The position numbers were made by a program, and so were the translations under genes. From positions 19,285-83,284 of the forward strand of contig JAAXZI010000010.1 of NCBI GenBank assembly GCA_012719955.1: a stretch of 64,000 nt of DNA, read 5' to 3'. Position 1 is the stretch's first letter, and every line of letters starts with the position of its first letter. Source of the stretch: Phycisphaerae bacterium. GTDB taxonomy: Bacteria > Planctomycetota > Phycisphaerae > UBA1845 > PWPN01. Positions 49,401 to 58,904 of this stretch are shown here, piece by piece. A model generated the notes under the pieces. The model had not been told where the DNA came from. It searched no databases and worked only from the letters and a program-made list of their open reading frames with translations.

Positions 49401-52123
49401 GCGCCGGCAACACCAGCCGGCCGGTCAGCCTGCTGGTTGAAGCGCCACAGCCGGGCGCCCTTCTGGTCTCTCCGGCCGGCGGATTGACCGCCGCAGGCGA
49501 CCAGGGCGGCCCGATCTCGCCCCTGAACGCGGCTTATACACTGACCAATACCGGCGGCCAGCCGATCAACTGGACGATCGGCAAGACCCAGAGCTGGGTC
49601 AGCCTGTCCAAGGCCAGCGGCACACTGGCCCCCGGGGCCATCGAGACGGTGACGGTCGCGATCAACAGCGAGGCCAATGCGCTCCCCGCCGGCAGCTACA
49701 CCGATACAATCACGTTCACGAACGCGACCAACAGCGCCGGCAACACCATCCGAACGGTCAGCCTGACCATCAAGGCTCAGCCGGGCGCTCTGAGCGTATC
49801 TCCGGCCGGCGGCGTGACGGTATCCGGCGATGTGGGCGGCCCCTTCTCGCCAGCCAGCGCCGCTTACACGCTGACCAATACCGGCGGCCAGCCGATCAAC
49901 TGGACGGCCGGCAAGACCGAGGCGTGGATCAGCCTGTCCAAGACCAGCGGCACGCTGGCGGCAGGCGCCAAGGAAACGGTGACCGTCTCGATCAACAGCG
50001 CCGCCAATGAACTGGCTGCCGGCAGCTATGCCGACACGATCGTGTTCACCAACGCGACCAACGGCACGGGCAACACAACCCGGGCGGTCAATCTGACGGC
50101 CAATGCGACGAGCACCACTTGCTACGAGAGCCTCGCCACCTGGCAGAACTACCCGATGCCAGCCCGGACCAGCAGCTTTGCGGCGGAATTTAACGCCGTT
50201 GCGGGCGTTGCCGGCACCGACGGCCTCATCGGCCTGTCGGCCACACCCGGCACGGGCTTTGCGGACTATGCCGTCCTCGTGCGTTTCAACGTATCGGGTT
50301 ACATTGACGCCCGTAATGGCGACGCCTACGCCGCGGACACGCCCGTCGCCTACACGCCGGGCAAACGATATCATTTCAGAGTCGTCGTCAATGTGCCGGC
50401 GCGTAATTACAGTGTCTACGTGCGGCCCGACGGCGCCGGATCCGAGACGCTGGTGGCGTCGAACTGTGCGTTCCGAACCGAGCAAAATTTCACAACCACC
50501 TTCAGCAACTGGGGTCTGGTCGCGGACATCGGCTCGCTGCAGGTGTGTGACTTCAACTCGGCCACGATTATCATGCCCGGCGAGCTCTCGGTGACGCCTT
50601 CCGCCGGTCTGGCCTCTTCGGGCAAGCCGGGCGGGCCCTTCTCGCCGGCCAACGCGACTTACACGTTGACCAACACCGGCGGCCAGCCGATCAACTGGAC
50701 GGCCGGCAAGACCCAGAACTGGATCACGCTGTCCAAGACGGAAGGCACCCTGGCGGCCGGAGCCACCGACACGGTGACGGTCTCGTTTAACAGCGCGGCC
50801 AACTCGCTGGCGGTGGGCAACTATGCCGACACCATCAGCTTCACCAATGCGACCAACAACTCGGGCAATACCACCCGGCCCGTGAACCTGGCGGTGGCCA
50901 CGACGGATGCCACTTATGCCAGCAGTGTTTCCCAATGGGGCATCACCTGGACATTCGACAAGTCTTACCAGGTGGGCAAGTTCGTCAACGGGGACTGGTG
51001 GGTGGTAGGTCCCATTGTGCTCAAGAGTATTCAGGTGGTCCCCGTCGCGGGAAATCCTTCCACCCCGACCGGCGGACGCAACGGCTTCACCATCAACCCC
51101 CCAACCGGCGTCGATTCCAATGGCAAGTCGGCCAAGGCGACCCATGCCTATGACAGCCGCGCAGCCGGCTATAACGCCGCACTGCAACCCACTCTGCCGG
51201 CGACCATCGGGATCAATTCCTCGATCGTATCGACCATCAGCCGCGGCGCAGAGGCGGACAGCGGCGGGGCTGGAACGGAAAAGCTGAAAACGGCCGCCGT
51301 TCTGACCGTCCTGGGAAGCCCCCCACCCGTCGGGAGCTTTAGACCGCCTTACGTCGGCAAGGCGAAGCCGATCTATTCCAGCCTTAATCTGCGACGTGAT
51401 CTGCTGCTCAGCCTGCCCAAGGTCTCCGGCACACCCAGCATCAGCGCCCTGGCGGCCAAGTTCCAGCGGCCGTGGATCGACACGCAATTCCTGTGGTCGG
51501 GCAAGGGCATTCATCCCATCGACAACATGCCCCCGTACGGCGCTGATATCGTGGCGCTGGTGGGTGAAGGCGCCCTGCGTCTGCAATTGGACGATGCGCC
51601 CGCGGACAAGGAGCCGCTGCTTATCAATTACGTCCAGGTCGGAATCGATCTCTTCGGCCTGGTGGAGAACGGCATGTTCTGGCCCGCGGATGGCGGTCAT
51701 GCCAGCGGCAGAAAATTCCCGATTCTGTTCGCCGGCCTGATGCTTAACAATCAAGCCATGCTTTCCATCGGCAGCCGGACCTTCCCTTACTACGGTCCCC
51801 ATGGCGGCTCTGCAACCGGCTTCGGTGAGGACTGCCAAACCTTCTACGATTCCAAAGGGAATCCCAAGTATGGCATCCGTCATTGCGAAGGGAACGACGA
51901 TCTCAACTACCAGCTCTGCTGCACCGGCCGTCCGTGGCTCGGCCAGACTCTGGCCGCCCGCCTGCTGGGCCTGGTGCAGTACTGGAACCATAACGCCTAC
52001 TTCGACTACGTGGACTGGTACGTAGATAGTTACTGCCCCACGAACCACGGGACGCGTTTCTGCGGCAGCTACGGTTCGACTTTCAACGAAAACATGTGGC
52101 TGACCTATCGCAAGGGCAATTAA
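46484..52123 (+). CDS. Giant repeat-containing lipoprotein (PKD, LamG-like x3, five BACON-like repeats, unrecognised C-terminal domain)
   Basis: Start [12 protein letters not shown]; lipobox [20 protein letters not shown]; repeated [11 protein letters not shown]...[20 protein letters not shown]; long C-terminal domain. Confidence 0.88.
   Translation: [1879 protein letters not shown]
47033..50560 (+). repeat. Three intragenic LamG-like modules (about 47033-47455, 47479-47900, 50139-50560)
   Basis: WQN...FDAVP...IDGLxGLS...VRFN..[8 protein letters not shown]...[12 protein letters not shown]...AFRTEQASV repeated three times. Confidence 0.85.
48196..50895 (+). repeat. Five BACON-like ~320-bp repeats (about 48196, 49124, 49451, 49781, 50576)
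   Basis: [71 protein letters not shown]... Confidence 0.9.
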
Positions 52124-52155
52124 CAAGCGTACGGTCCTCGCTGCGTTGAACAGCG

Positions 52156-53325
52156 TTACAGAGTGTGATCCAGGCCGGGTCGTCCCGCGGCGCCCCGGCC
52201 TGGCTCCGTTGTGGCGGCAAGAATGCGGCCGACGACCCGTTCCCAGGTGAACTCTCGCTGCGCTCGCTCCCGGGCCTGGCGTCCGAACTGCAGGAGCCGC
52301 TCAGGATCGCTCAGCAGTTCGATGAGCGCGTCCGCCAGTTCCCGCGGATCGGCCGCGGCTACAAGTCGGCCGGTCACCCCGTCCACGATCACTTCGGCCC
52401 GGCTGCCGTTCCTGATCGCAACCGCCGGCAGGCCGACGGACGCCGCCTCGATCAGGACATTAGGAAACGGATCAAACACCGAAGGCAGGCAAAAGCAGGA
52501 GGCGCGAAGGAAACACCGGGCCAGGCGCTCCAACTGGACCGGATCACTCCTGGAAAGATAGCCTTCGATCCGCACCCCGGGCTGATCAATTTTCGGGTTG
52601 CACCCTACCACTGTCAGTATCGCGTCCGGGAACTTCTGATGGACGATCTCAAATGCCTTGAGTAACAGCGGGCCCCCTTTGCGAGGCCAGTCGATGCCCA
52701 CGAACAGGATCTCGCGCGGGTTCCTGGGTTCGTGCACCCCTTCCGGGAGTTGCAGATTGGAACCCGCGTAAACGACCGAGATGTTCTCCGGCTTGACGCC
52801 ACAATCATGAACCAGACTGTGGGCGGTCCACTGGCACAGGGCGAAGACATGCTGGGCCTCCTGGAGCCGGCGACGCTGTATGGCTTCGGCCACGTCCAAC
52901 TGCGTCCTGGACAGGTGCGACACTGCAAAGTGCCCCGCCCGCCGGGCCTGGGGGATGGTCATGTCGGTCAACATGTAATGAGGACCATGACAGGGATCGA
53001 TCCGCACCAGGGTTCCGACCTGCAGAAAGGCGCCGGTGTCGCCGCGGCGGCGCAGTTCGGCATCCAGCCGCCGGGACATCAGTTCCGCCCCCGGTTCGCT
53101 CCATATCCAACGCCGGCTGATGTGGGGCCGCAGGCGCAGGGTCCCCGGCGAGGTCAGCCGGATGCTTCTGAGGAGATCGATCCAGCACCGCGGCTTGACG
53201 CTGTACTCGTGGCGCAATACGCCCGCCGAGCGCAGCGCGATCAGCAGTGACCGGGCGTACCCGCTGAAGGTCGTTGGACTCGAAGGCAACCCGAAGGCCA
53301 CCAGGGACAGGGTGGTCTGGTTCAT
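52156..53325 (-). CDS. Glycosyltransferase family 4
   Basis: NISVVYAGSNL...EILFVGIDWPRKGGPLLLKAFE...PSVFDPFPNVLIEAASVGLPAVAI. Confidence 0.9.
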   Translation of the reverse strand: MNQTTLSLVAFGLPSSPTTFSGYARSLLIALRSAGVLRHEYSVKPRCWIDLLRSIRLTSPGTLRLRPHISRRWIWSEPGAELMSRRLDAELRRRGDTGAFLQVGTLVRIDPCHGPHYMLTDMTIPQARRAGHFAVSHLSRTQLDVAEAIQRRRLQEAQHVFALCQWTAHSLVHDCGVKPENISVVYAGSNLQLPEGVHEPRNPREILFVGIDWPRKGGPLLLKAFEIVHQKFPDAILTVVGCNPKIDQPGVRIEGYLSRSDPVQLERLARCFLRASCFCLPSVFDPFPNVLIEAASVGLPAVAIRNGSRAEVIVDGVTGRLVAAADPRELADALIELLSDPERLLQFGRQARERAQREFTWERVVGRILAATTEPGRGAAGRPGLDHTL

Positions 53326-53386
53326 AGGTCTGGAACCTGTACGGCGGGTATGTTCTGAGCGAGGGAGGCGGCCCTGATCCGGCAGG

Positions 53387-54391
53387 TCAGGCACAGGCAT
53401 CGAGCCAGCTCTTGGGCATATTCTTCATGACCTCGATGTCCTTGAACCGACTGCTCTCACGCGCGCCGTGCCGTTTGACCCATTCGGCCATCCTGCGGAT
53501 GCCCTCTTCCAGGGAGATCTTCCGGCCATCGCCGAACACCTTGGCGGCCTTGGAATGGTCGGAGAAGGCCACCTTGACCTCATTGCGCGGATCAAGATGC
53601 TTCACCTTGCAGGGCACCCCCATGGCCTTGGCCACCACCTCGGCCAGCCGGTTGACCGTGAAGGGCACGTCGGCGCCCACATTGAAGATCTCATTGCGGG
53701 CGGCCGGCACGTCCACGGAATCCGCGATAATCGGGGCCACGTCGTCGATGTGCGTAAAGGCCCGCTGCTGCTCCCCATCGCCGAATATCGTCATCGGCTC
53801 GCCCTTGAGCAGTTGGTTCATGAAAATGCCCACCACGTTGCGATAGCGATCGCCGATATTCTGCCCTTCCCCGTAGACGTTGTGCGGGCGGAAGATAATG
53901 TAGTCCATGCCGAACATCTCGTGGCTGGCCCGCAGATCCTGCTCCACGGCCAGCTTGGCGATCCCGTAGGGATCTTCGGGGATGGGCACCATCTTTTCAG
54001 TCATCGGCGACTGACCGGCGCCGTAGACCGCGATGGAACTGGTGAACACGAAGCATTTGACCTGATGGTTGACGCTCGCGTTGATCAGGTTGACCGATCC
54101 AATAAGGTTGTTGTGGTAGTTGAAGCGGCGGATGAAATGACTCAGGCCCTCCGCCGCATAGGCCGCCAGATGATACACATAGTCGAAGCGGTGTTCGGCG
54201 AACAGACGCTCCACCAGGGCCACGTCCAGAATGGAACCCTCCACGAAGAGGGCGCCCTCCGGAACATTCTCCCGGAACCCGCCGCTCAGATCGTCAAGGA
54301 CGACAGTCTTGTGATCCGACTTCAGCAGATGGCGGGCCACATGAGAACCAATAAAACCCGCCCCACCAGTCACCAGGCAAGTAGCCATCAA
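53387..54391 (-). CDS. NAD-dependent epimerase/dehydratase
   Basis: CLVTGGAGFIGSHVARHLL; VYHLAAYAAEG; sequence PYGIAKLAVE in place of YxxxK; RPHNVYGEGQ. Confidence 0.92.
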   Translation of the reverse strand: MMATCLVTGGAGFIGSHVARHLLKSDHKTVVLDDLSGGFRENVPEGALFVEGSILDVALVERLFAEHRFDYVYHLAAYAAEGLSHFIRRFNYHNNLIGSVNLINASVNHQVKCFVFTSSIAVYGAGQSPMTEKMVPIPEDPYGIAKLAVEQDLRASHEMFGMDYIIFRPHNVYGEGQNIGDRYRNVVGIFMNQLLKGEPMTIFGDGEQQRAFTHIDDVAPIIADSVDVPAARNEIFNVGADVPFTVNRLAEVVAKAMGVPCKVKHLDPRNEVKVAFSDHSKAAKVFGDGRKISLEEGIRRMAEWVKRHGARESSRFKDIEVMKNMPKSWLDACA

Positions 54392-54407
54392 TAGTCTCCT
54401 CTAATAC

Positions 54408-55433
54408 TCAAAACCCATGCTGTTGCGCAGTTACAGGCGCGAGCATATCCGGCGCCGCGGCCAGCGGCTCAAAACCCACGTCAGGCTCGACGCCCTGTTC
54501 AATAAACCGTTTCGGATCCAGCGCCCGGTTCCAGCGAATGGCGACACGATACATTTCCAGGCGGTTTTGCAGGGCCTGATCGTGCCTGAAACAGCCGAGC
54601 GCGCCGTAGGCCCAATGGCGAATGTACAGGTCCGCCAGCGAGACGATCCGGCACCGCCGCACCCCCCGCATGCCGAAATGCTTGAAGAAGTAGCGGTAGC
54701 GGTTGCGGTACTTCTCCAAAGCAAACCGGATGGGGAAGCGTCCGACGGATTGTCCTCCCAGATGGGTGATGACAGCGTGCGGACAATAGACGATGGAGTG
54801 TCCGGCAGCCCATACGCGCTTGCACAGATCGACCTCCTCGAAGTGGTAAAAGAACCGCTCGTCGAAGCCGCCCAGGCGCTTGAGCAATTCGCCCCGGAAC
54901 ATCACGCAGCATCCGCTCTGCCAGTCAATCTCCCGTTCCGTCGTCCCCTTCCAGCCCCGGTACTGAAAGGCGATCCTGTCGGAGCAGTATCCCAACAGGC
55001 CCAGGCCCAACGCCTTCATCCAGTACCGCCCGATGGTCGGGAAGGGCCTGGCCGGGTCCTGGTACGAGCCGTCGGGGTTCAATACGCGGCACCCGAACGC
55101 CCCCGCCTGAGGATGGTGATCGGCAAACGCCACCCACTTATCCAGGGCCCCCTCCCCGATGATCGTGTCGGGGTTGAGAATGAGGATGTATTCCCCCCGG
55201 GCGGCCCGGATGCCGACGTTGTTGCCCTTGGCAAAACCCAGGTTGGCCCCGTTCTCGATGACCCGCACCTGGGGATAATGCGTTCGGATCCATTGGGGAG
55301 AACCATCGGTGGAACCGTTGTCCGAGACGATGACCTCGAATTCGATTTCCCTGGTCTGCGCGTAAATCGAGCTCAGACAGTCGGGGATCACCTTCAGGTC
55401 ATTCCAGCAGATCACTACGATTGACAGCTTCAT
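54408..55433 (-). CDS. Glycosyltransferase family 2 (rhamnosyltransferase-like)
   Basis: MKLSIVVICWNDLKVIPDCLSSIYAQT...VIVSDNGSTDGSPQWI...LGFAKGNNVGIRAARGEYILILNPDTI. Confidence 0.92.
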   Translation of the reverse strand: MKLSIVVICWNDLKVIPDCLSSIYAQTREIEFEVIVSDNGSTDGSPQWIRTHYPQVRVIENGANLGFAKGNNVGIRAARGEYILILNPDTIIGEGALDKWVAFADHHPQAGAFGCRVLNPDGSYQDPARPFPTIGRYWMKALGLGLLGYCSDRIAFQYRGWKGTTEREIDWQSGCCVMFRGELLKRLGGFDERFFYHFEEVDLCKRVWAAGHSIVYCPHAVITHLGGQSVGRFPIRFALEKYRNRYRYFFKHFGMRGVRRCRIVSLADLYIRHWAYGALGCFRHDQALQNRLEMYRVAIRWNRALDPKRFIEQGVEPDVGFEPLAAAPDMLAPVTAQQHGF

Positions 55434-55447
55434 GAATAGACCTTCAC

Positions 55448-56848
55448 TTAACGCGGCGAGGGATGTATCGGCGCACTTCTTCCGAGTCGGTCCCCGGCCC
55501 CCGCTATGGCCAGCGGATGACGGGGACACACGCCCCGTGGAGGACACACGGTTCGACCCTGCACCTGAGAAGACATGCGGAGACTGCCCGCCATCGCCAG
55601 AGACAAATACCAGACCAGGATGATCTGGCCCGTATACGTGATGCCAATGAAATTCGTGCAATGGACAAACAAGCTCACCCCGATGGCCCAAGTGGTGATC
55701 AGCAGCGGGCGATCATGTTCCACCATCCGCAGGAGCTGACCGGTGGCCCGAAAGGCCAAGACGATAATCGCGATGAGCAATCCGAGCTTCCAGATTCCGC
55801 CCGTAATCGCTTCGGCCACATACTGGTTGGTGATGTCATTGGCCCAGATGTGCCAATGCGTGATGTTGCGCGTGCCCAGGAGCCACCATTCGCCCACGCG
55901 ATTGATGGCCTGGTTGATGATGTTGTATCGATGCCAGCCGGTGGAGCCGCCCACGGCGCTGATGCGAGAGATCAGGTGCCACACGGGCGCGTTCATGACC
56001 AGGTGCAGACCCACGAGTGTCAGCACGGTGGCCCATCGAACCGTCCGCATGTGCCGCCGCAGGCCGAAGAAGGCCGCGCCAACCAGCCCGGCGACCACCC
56101 CGCCGACCGGCGTGCTGGAGGCACAACACACCACGATGACCAGGCAGGCCAGCACGCTCAGAACCGTCAGCGTCCGTCCGGCCGGGTGAGTCCACCAGCG
56201 CGCCGCAATCAGGGGCAGAACCACCGCCCAGAAACAGCCGGCCAGGATGGGATGGGCAAAGGCCCCCTGGCAGCGCAGCCGGCCTTCACGTTCGCGCGTA
56301 ATCTCCGGGACGCCGCCAAAGAAGGCGAACAGATTCCGGCTCGTCATCTCCTCCACGATGAAGGCCGCCATGACGGGTAAGGCGACAATCGCCAGTCCCA
56401 GCACCGTGGTGTGGTAATCGTCCCAGTTGCGCAGCAGGCAACGGAACGCAAAGTACATGCCGACGGCATCAAAGCTGACGCCCAGGCGGTTGACGAAAGC
56501 CGCGCTGCTGCCCATGAGCAGGGTGTAGTTGACCGTCTGCACCACGGCCCAGGCTATCAGCAGGCTGTCCAGGGGCTGCCAACGGAACGCGCGCCACTCC
56601 TCGTGGCCGAGAATCCGCAGCCACGCCCACAGCACCATGACGCGCAGCATGTTGAAGTCCAGGCCCAGGATGACGATTCGCTGAGCGGGGGCCACAAAAC
56701 ACGCCATCACGATCATCGGCCAGATGGCATAGCGGCGCGGCACAGCAACCAGGGCCAGACCACACCCCAGGGCCATCACCAAACCGAGCGGATGCAGCGT
56801 GGTGACGCCGTGGTACTCCTGAACAAATTGCTGTCCGGTCGTCTCCAT
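55448..56848 (-). CDS. O-antigen ligase/polymerase-like multi-TM protein
   Basis: Many TM segments; large loop NAPVWHLISRISAVGGSTGWHRYNIINQAINRVGEWWLLGTRN typical of Wzy/O-antigen ligase-like proteins. Confidence 0.8.
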   Translation of the reverse strand: METTGQQFVQEYHGVTTLHPLGLVMALGCGLALVAVPRRYAIWPMIVMACFVAPAQRIVILGLDFNMLRVMVLWAWLRILGHEEWRAFRWQPLDSLLIAWAVVQTVNYTLLMGSSAAFVNRLGVSFDAVGMYFAFRCLLRNWDDYHTTVLGLAIVALPVMAAFIVEEMTSRNLFAFFGGVPEITREREGRLRCQGAFAHPILAGCFWAVVLPLIAARWWTHPAGRTLTVLSVLACLVIVVCCASSTPVGGVVAGLVGAAFFGLRRHMRTVRWATVLTLVGLHLVMNAPVWHLISRISAVGGSTGWHRYNIINQAINRVGEWWLLGTRNITHWHIWANDITNQYVAEAITGGIWKLGLLIAIIVLAFRATGQLLRMVEHDRPLLITTWAIGVSLFVHCTNFIGITYTGQIILVWYLSLAMAGSLRMSSQVQGRTVCPPRGVCPRHPLAIAGAGDRLGRSAPIHPSPR

Positions 56849-56850
56849 GT

Positions 56851-57810
56851 TCAGTTTCGCGAACGGATTCGCCGGACCAGCCAGTACGGCGACAGGGCAT
56901 AGATCCATGCCTTGTGATAATGGAAACTCAACGGGGCCAGCCGGGCGCACTCAAAGCCTGTGCGCACCGCCGCCCAGAAGTGCCGCTCCCGGCGCTGGTC
57001 AATCGCGCTCTCCATGAAGTGCGCGGCCAGATTGTTGTCGCGTACGCGCGGCTTGCCTAACGAAGCTTCCAGGTTCCAATGCTTGAACAGGGTCTCAAAA
57101 CACAGCCCCCGCCGTTGACAGGCCCGGCACAACACCTCGCGCACGTATTTTTCCCGCACCTCGGGGACGCGCCGGGTCACCGAAGCCCGATGGATCCGGT
57201 AGGAGTACAAGCACTGGCCCACCACCGCCATCGGCCAGCGCTCCCCCACGCGCAGCACATGGTCGAACACCTGCCCGATCCGCAGGGACGGTTCAAAGGG
57301 AATGTCGCGGATGCAGGCCGTTCGGTACATCACGGTCGGATCGTGCGCCGGCATACGAAAGGCCTCAATGTCGCGCCGGCATTCATCGGGACTCTTTTCC
57401 CGCATGCGCGGGGCCACGTGCCGCCCGTCCAGGATCAGGTCATGTCCGCAGAACACGGCCCCCAGTTTCTCGTCGCTCAGCATGCGTTCGAGTTGACGCT
57501 CGACCCGAAGCGGATGGCTTACGTCGTCCCCATCCTGGATTACCAGGAACTCCCCCCGGATCTCCGCCAGCGCCCGGTTCAGCGCCACGGCTTTGCCCGC
57601 GTTCTCCTGCCGGATCCATCGCACCGGGCCAGCCGGACACGCCCGCCGCACCTCGTCAACCGATCCGTCCGTGCTGCCATCATCGACCACGATCACTTCC
57701 AGATGGCGGTAGGTCTGGTCCAAAATGCTCTGAACCGCCTCGCGCAGATATGAGCCGGAGTTGTAGGTGCAGATGACAACGCTCACCAGGGGATTGTATG
57801 CCATGCTCAT
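56851..57810 (-). CDS. Glycosyltransferase family 2
   Basis: NPLVSVVICTYNSGSYLREAVQSILDQTYRHLEVIVVDDGSTDGSVDEV...EFLVIQDGDDVSHP. Confidence 0.93.
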   Translation of the reverse strand: MSMAYNPLVSVVICTYNSGSYLREAVQSILDQTYRHLEVIVVDDGSTDGSVDEVRRACPAGPVRWIRQENAGKAVALNRALAEIRGEFLVIQDGDDVSHPLRVERQLERMLSDEKLGAVFCGHDLILDGRHVAPRMREKSPDECRRDIEAFRMPAHDPTVMYRTACIRDIPFEPSLRIGQVFDHVLRVGERWPMAVVGQCLYSYRIHRASVTRRVPEVREKYVREVLCRACQRRGLCFETLFKHWNLEASLGKPRVRDNNLAAHFMESAIDQRRERHFWAAVRTGFECARLAPLSFHYHKAWIYALSPYWLVRRIRSRN

Positions 57811-57971
57811 ATGCCCCCCATGCCCCCGGGCCGGCAGTCCTGCCGCCGAACCGGTTCGTGAACGCGCCGTGAATTGCGCACCGCACACCGTTACTTCACC
57901 GCTCGCATCAGGAAAGGTCATGGATCCAGCCGATTGAATCAGAGGTGGGTGGCTCCTGCCGGGCCCGCGGA

Positions 57972-58904
57972 TCATGGATTGAACCGTGCCACCCGGCCGC
58001 GTCCCAGCAGGCGGTTCTTGATTCGCCGCATGCGGGCGTACCAGCCGAAGTAGTCGCGCGGATTGATGCTCGCCTGCTGTACCTCCACCGCCGCCATGTG
58101 GGCCCGCTCGCGCAGCGCCTGCAGGGATGTCGTGTTGAACCGCAAGGAGGAGAGGGTGGGCCTCCGCCGGAAATCTTCCTCCGTGCGCATGGTGGTGTAC
58201 GGAGAACGCGGGTCATCCATGTGATCCATGTACAGAAACGGATAGTACCAGCCGTTGATCCAGCCGTGCCGCGCCGCCCGCAGACAAAACTTGCTGAAGG
58301 ATTCGTCGACCCCCCGCCCCTTTAACTGCTCAAGAACCTGGCGCTTCATCAGATATCCACTTCCCCCCACCCAGAAGTTCTGCAGCAGGCGATGACCGTT
58401 GAACGTCCCGATCTTGGGCCGTGACACTTCCGGCAGAAAGTCCTCTTCCAGGAACGGCCAGCAACTGATGATGCCAAATTGGGGCACGTCCTCGTGGGCC
58501 TGTCGGAGCGTCTCGCCCCAGCCCTCCGGCATCCGGCAATCATCATCCACCTTGGCCAGATATGCGCCTTTGGCGTTCCGCCACAGCCAGTTCGTCGGTT
58601 CGCGTAACCTTGCGTTCTCGCGGCTGTGATAGAACTCGTACACGCGCGGATGATCCGCCAGCGATTTGACCACCTCCAGCGTCGCGCCATCCTCTCCGTT
58701 GTGCCACAGCCACACGCGCATGGACGCATCACAGGTTTCCAGCAGCCGGGCCAACGCAACACGCGTGTACTCCGGCCGGTTATAGGTGATCATCAAAACA
58801 TCGATATCGCGTGCGGTGCTCGATCGCCCGTTCCCGCCGCCGGCCGGCATCTCCGCAGACACTGTGTGCACCGTTTCCAATTTTGAGATTCCGTCTGTCG
58901 CCAA
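57972..58904 (-). CDS. Glycosyltransferase (GT2-like)
   Basis: DIDVLMITYNRPEYTRVALARLLETC...YLAKVDDDCRMPEGW. Confidence 0.85.
   Translation of the reverse strand: MATDGISKLETVHTVSAEMPAGGGNGRSSTARDIDVLMITYNRPEYTRVALARLLETCDASMRVWLWHNGEDGATLEVVKSLADHPRVYEFYHSRENARLREPTNWLWRNAKGAYLAKVDDDCRMPEGWGETLRQAHEDVPQFGIISCWPFLEEDFLPEVSRPKIGTFNGHRLLQNFWVGGSGYLMKRQVLEQLKGRGVDESFSKFCLRAARHGWINGWYYPFLYMDHMDDPRSPYTTMRTEEDFRRRPTLSSLRFNTTSLQALRERAHMAAVEVQQASINPRDYFGWYARMRRIKNRLLGRGRVARFNP

Noticed and set aside
47873-52126. 1417-aa minus-strand ORF opposite the giant lipoprotein
   Set aside because: Shadow ORF: antisense of a GC-rich repeat gene with strong codon bias; no recognisable domains, while the plus strand encodes clear signal, PKD and BACON-like modules.
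55434-55691. N-terminal extension of the GT2 ORF (54408-55691)
   Set aside because: Out-of-frame overlap with the polymerase gene; the GT2 domain starts cleanly at MKLSIVVICWN (55433).
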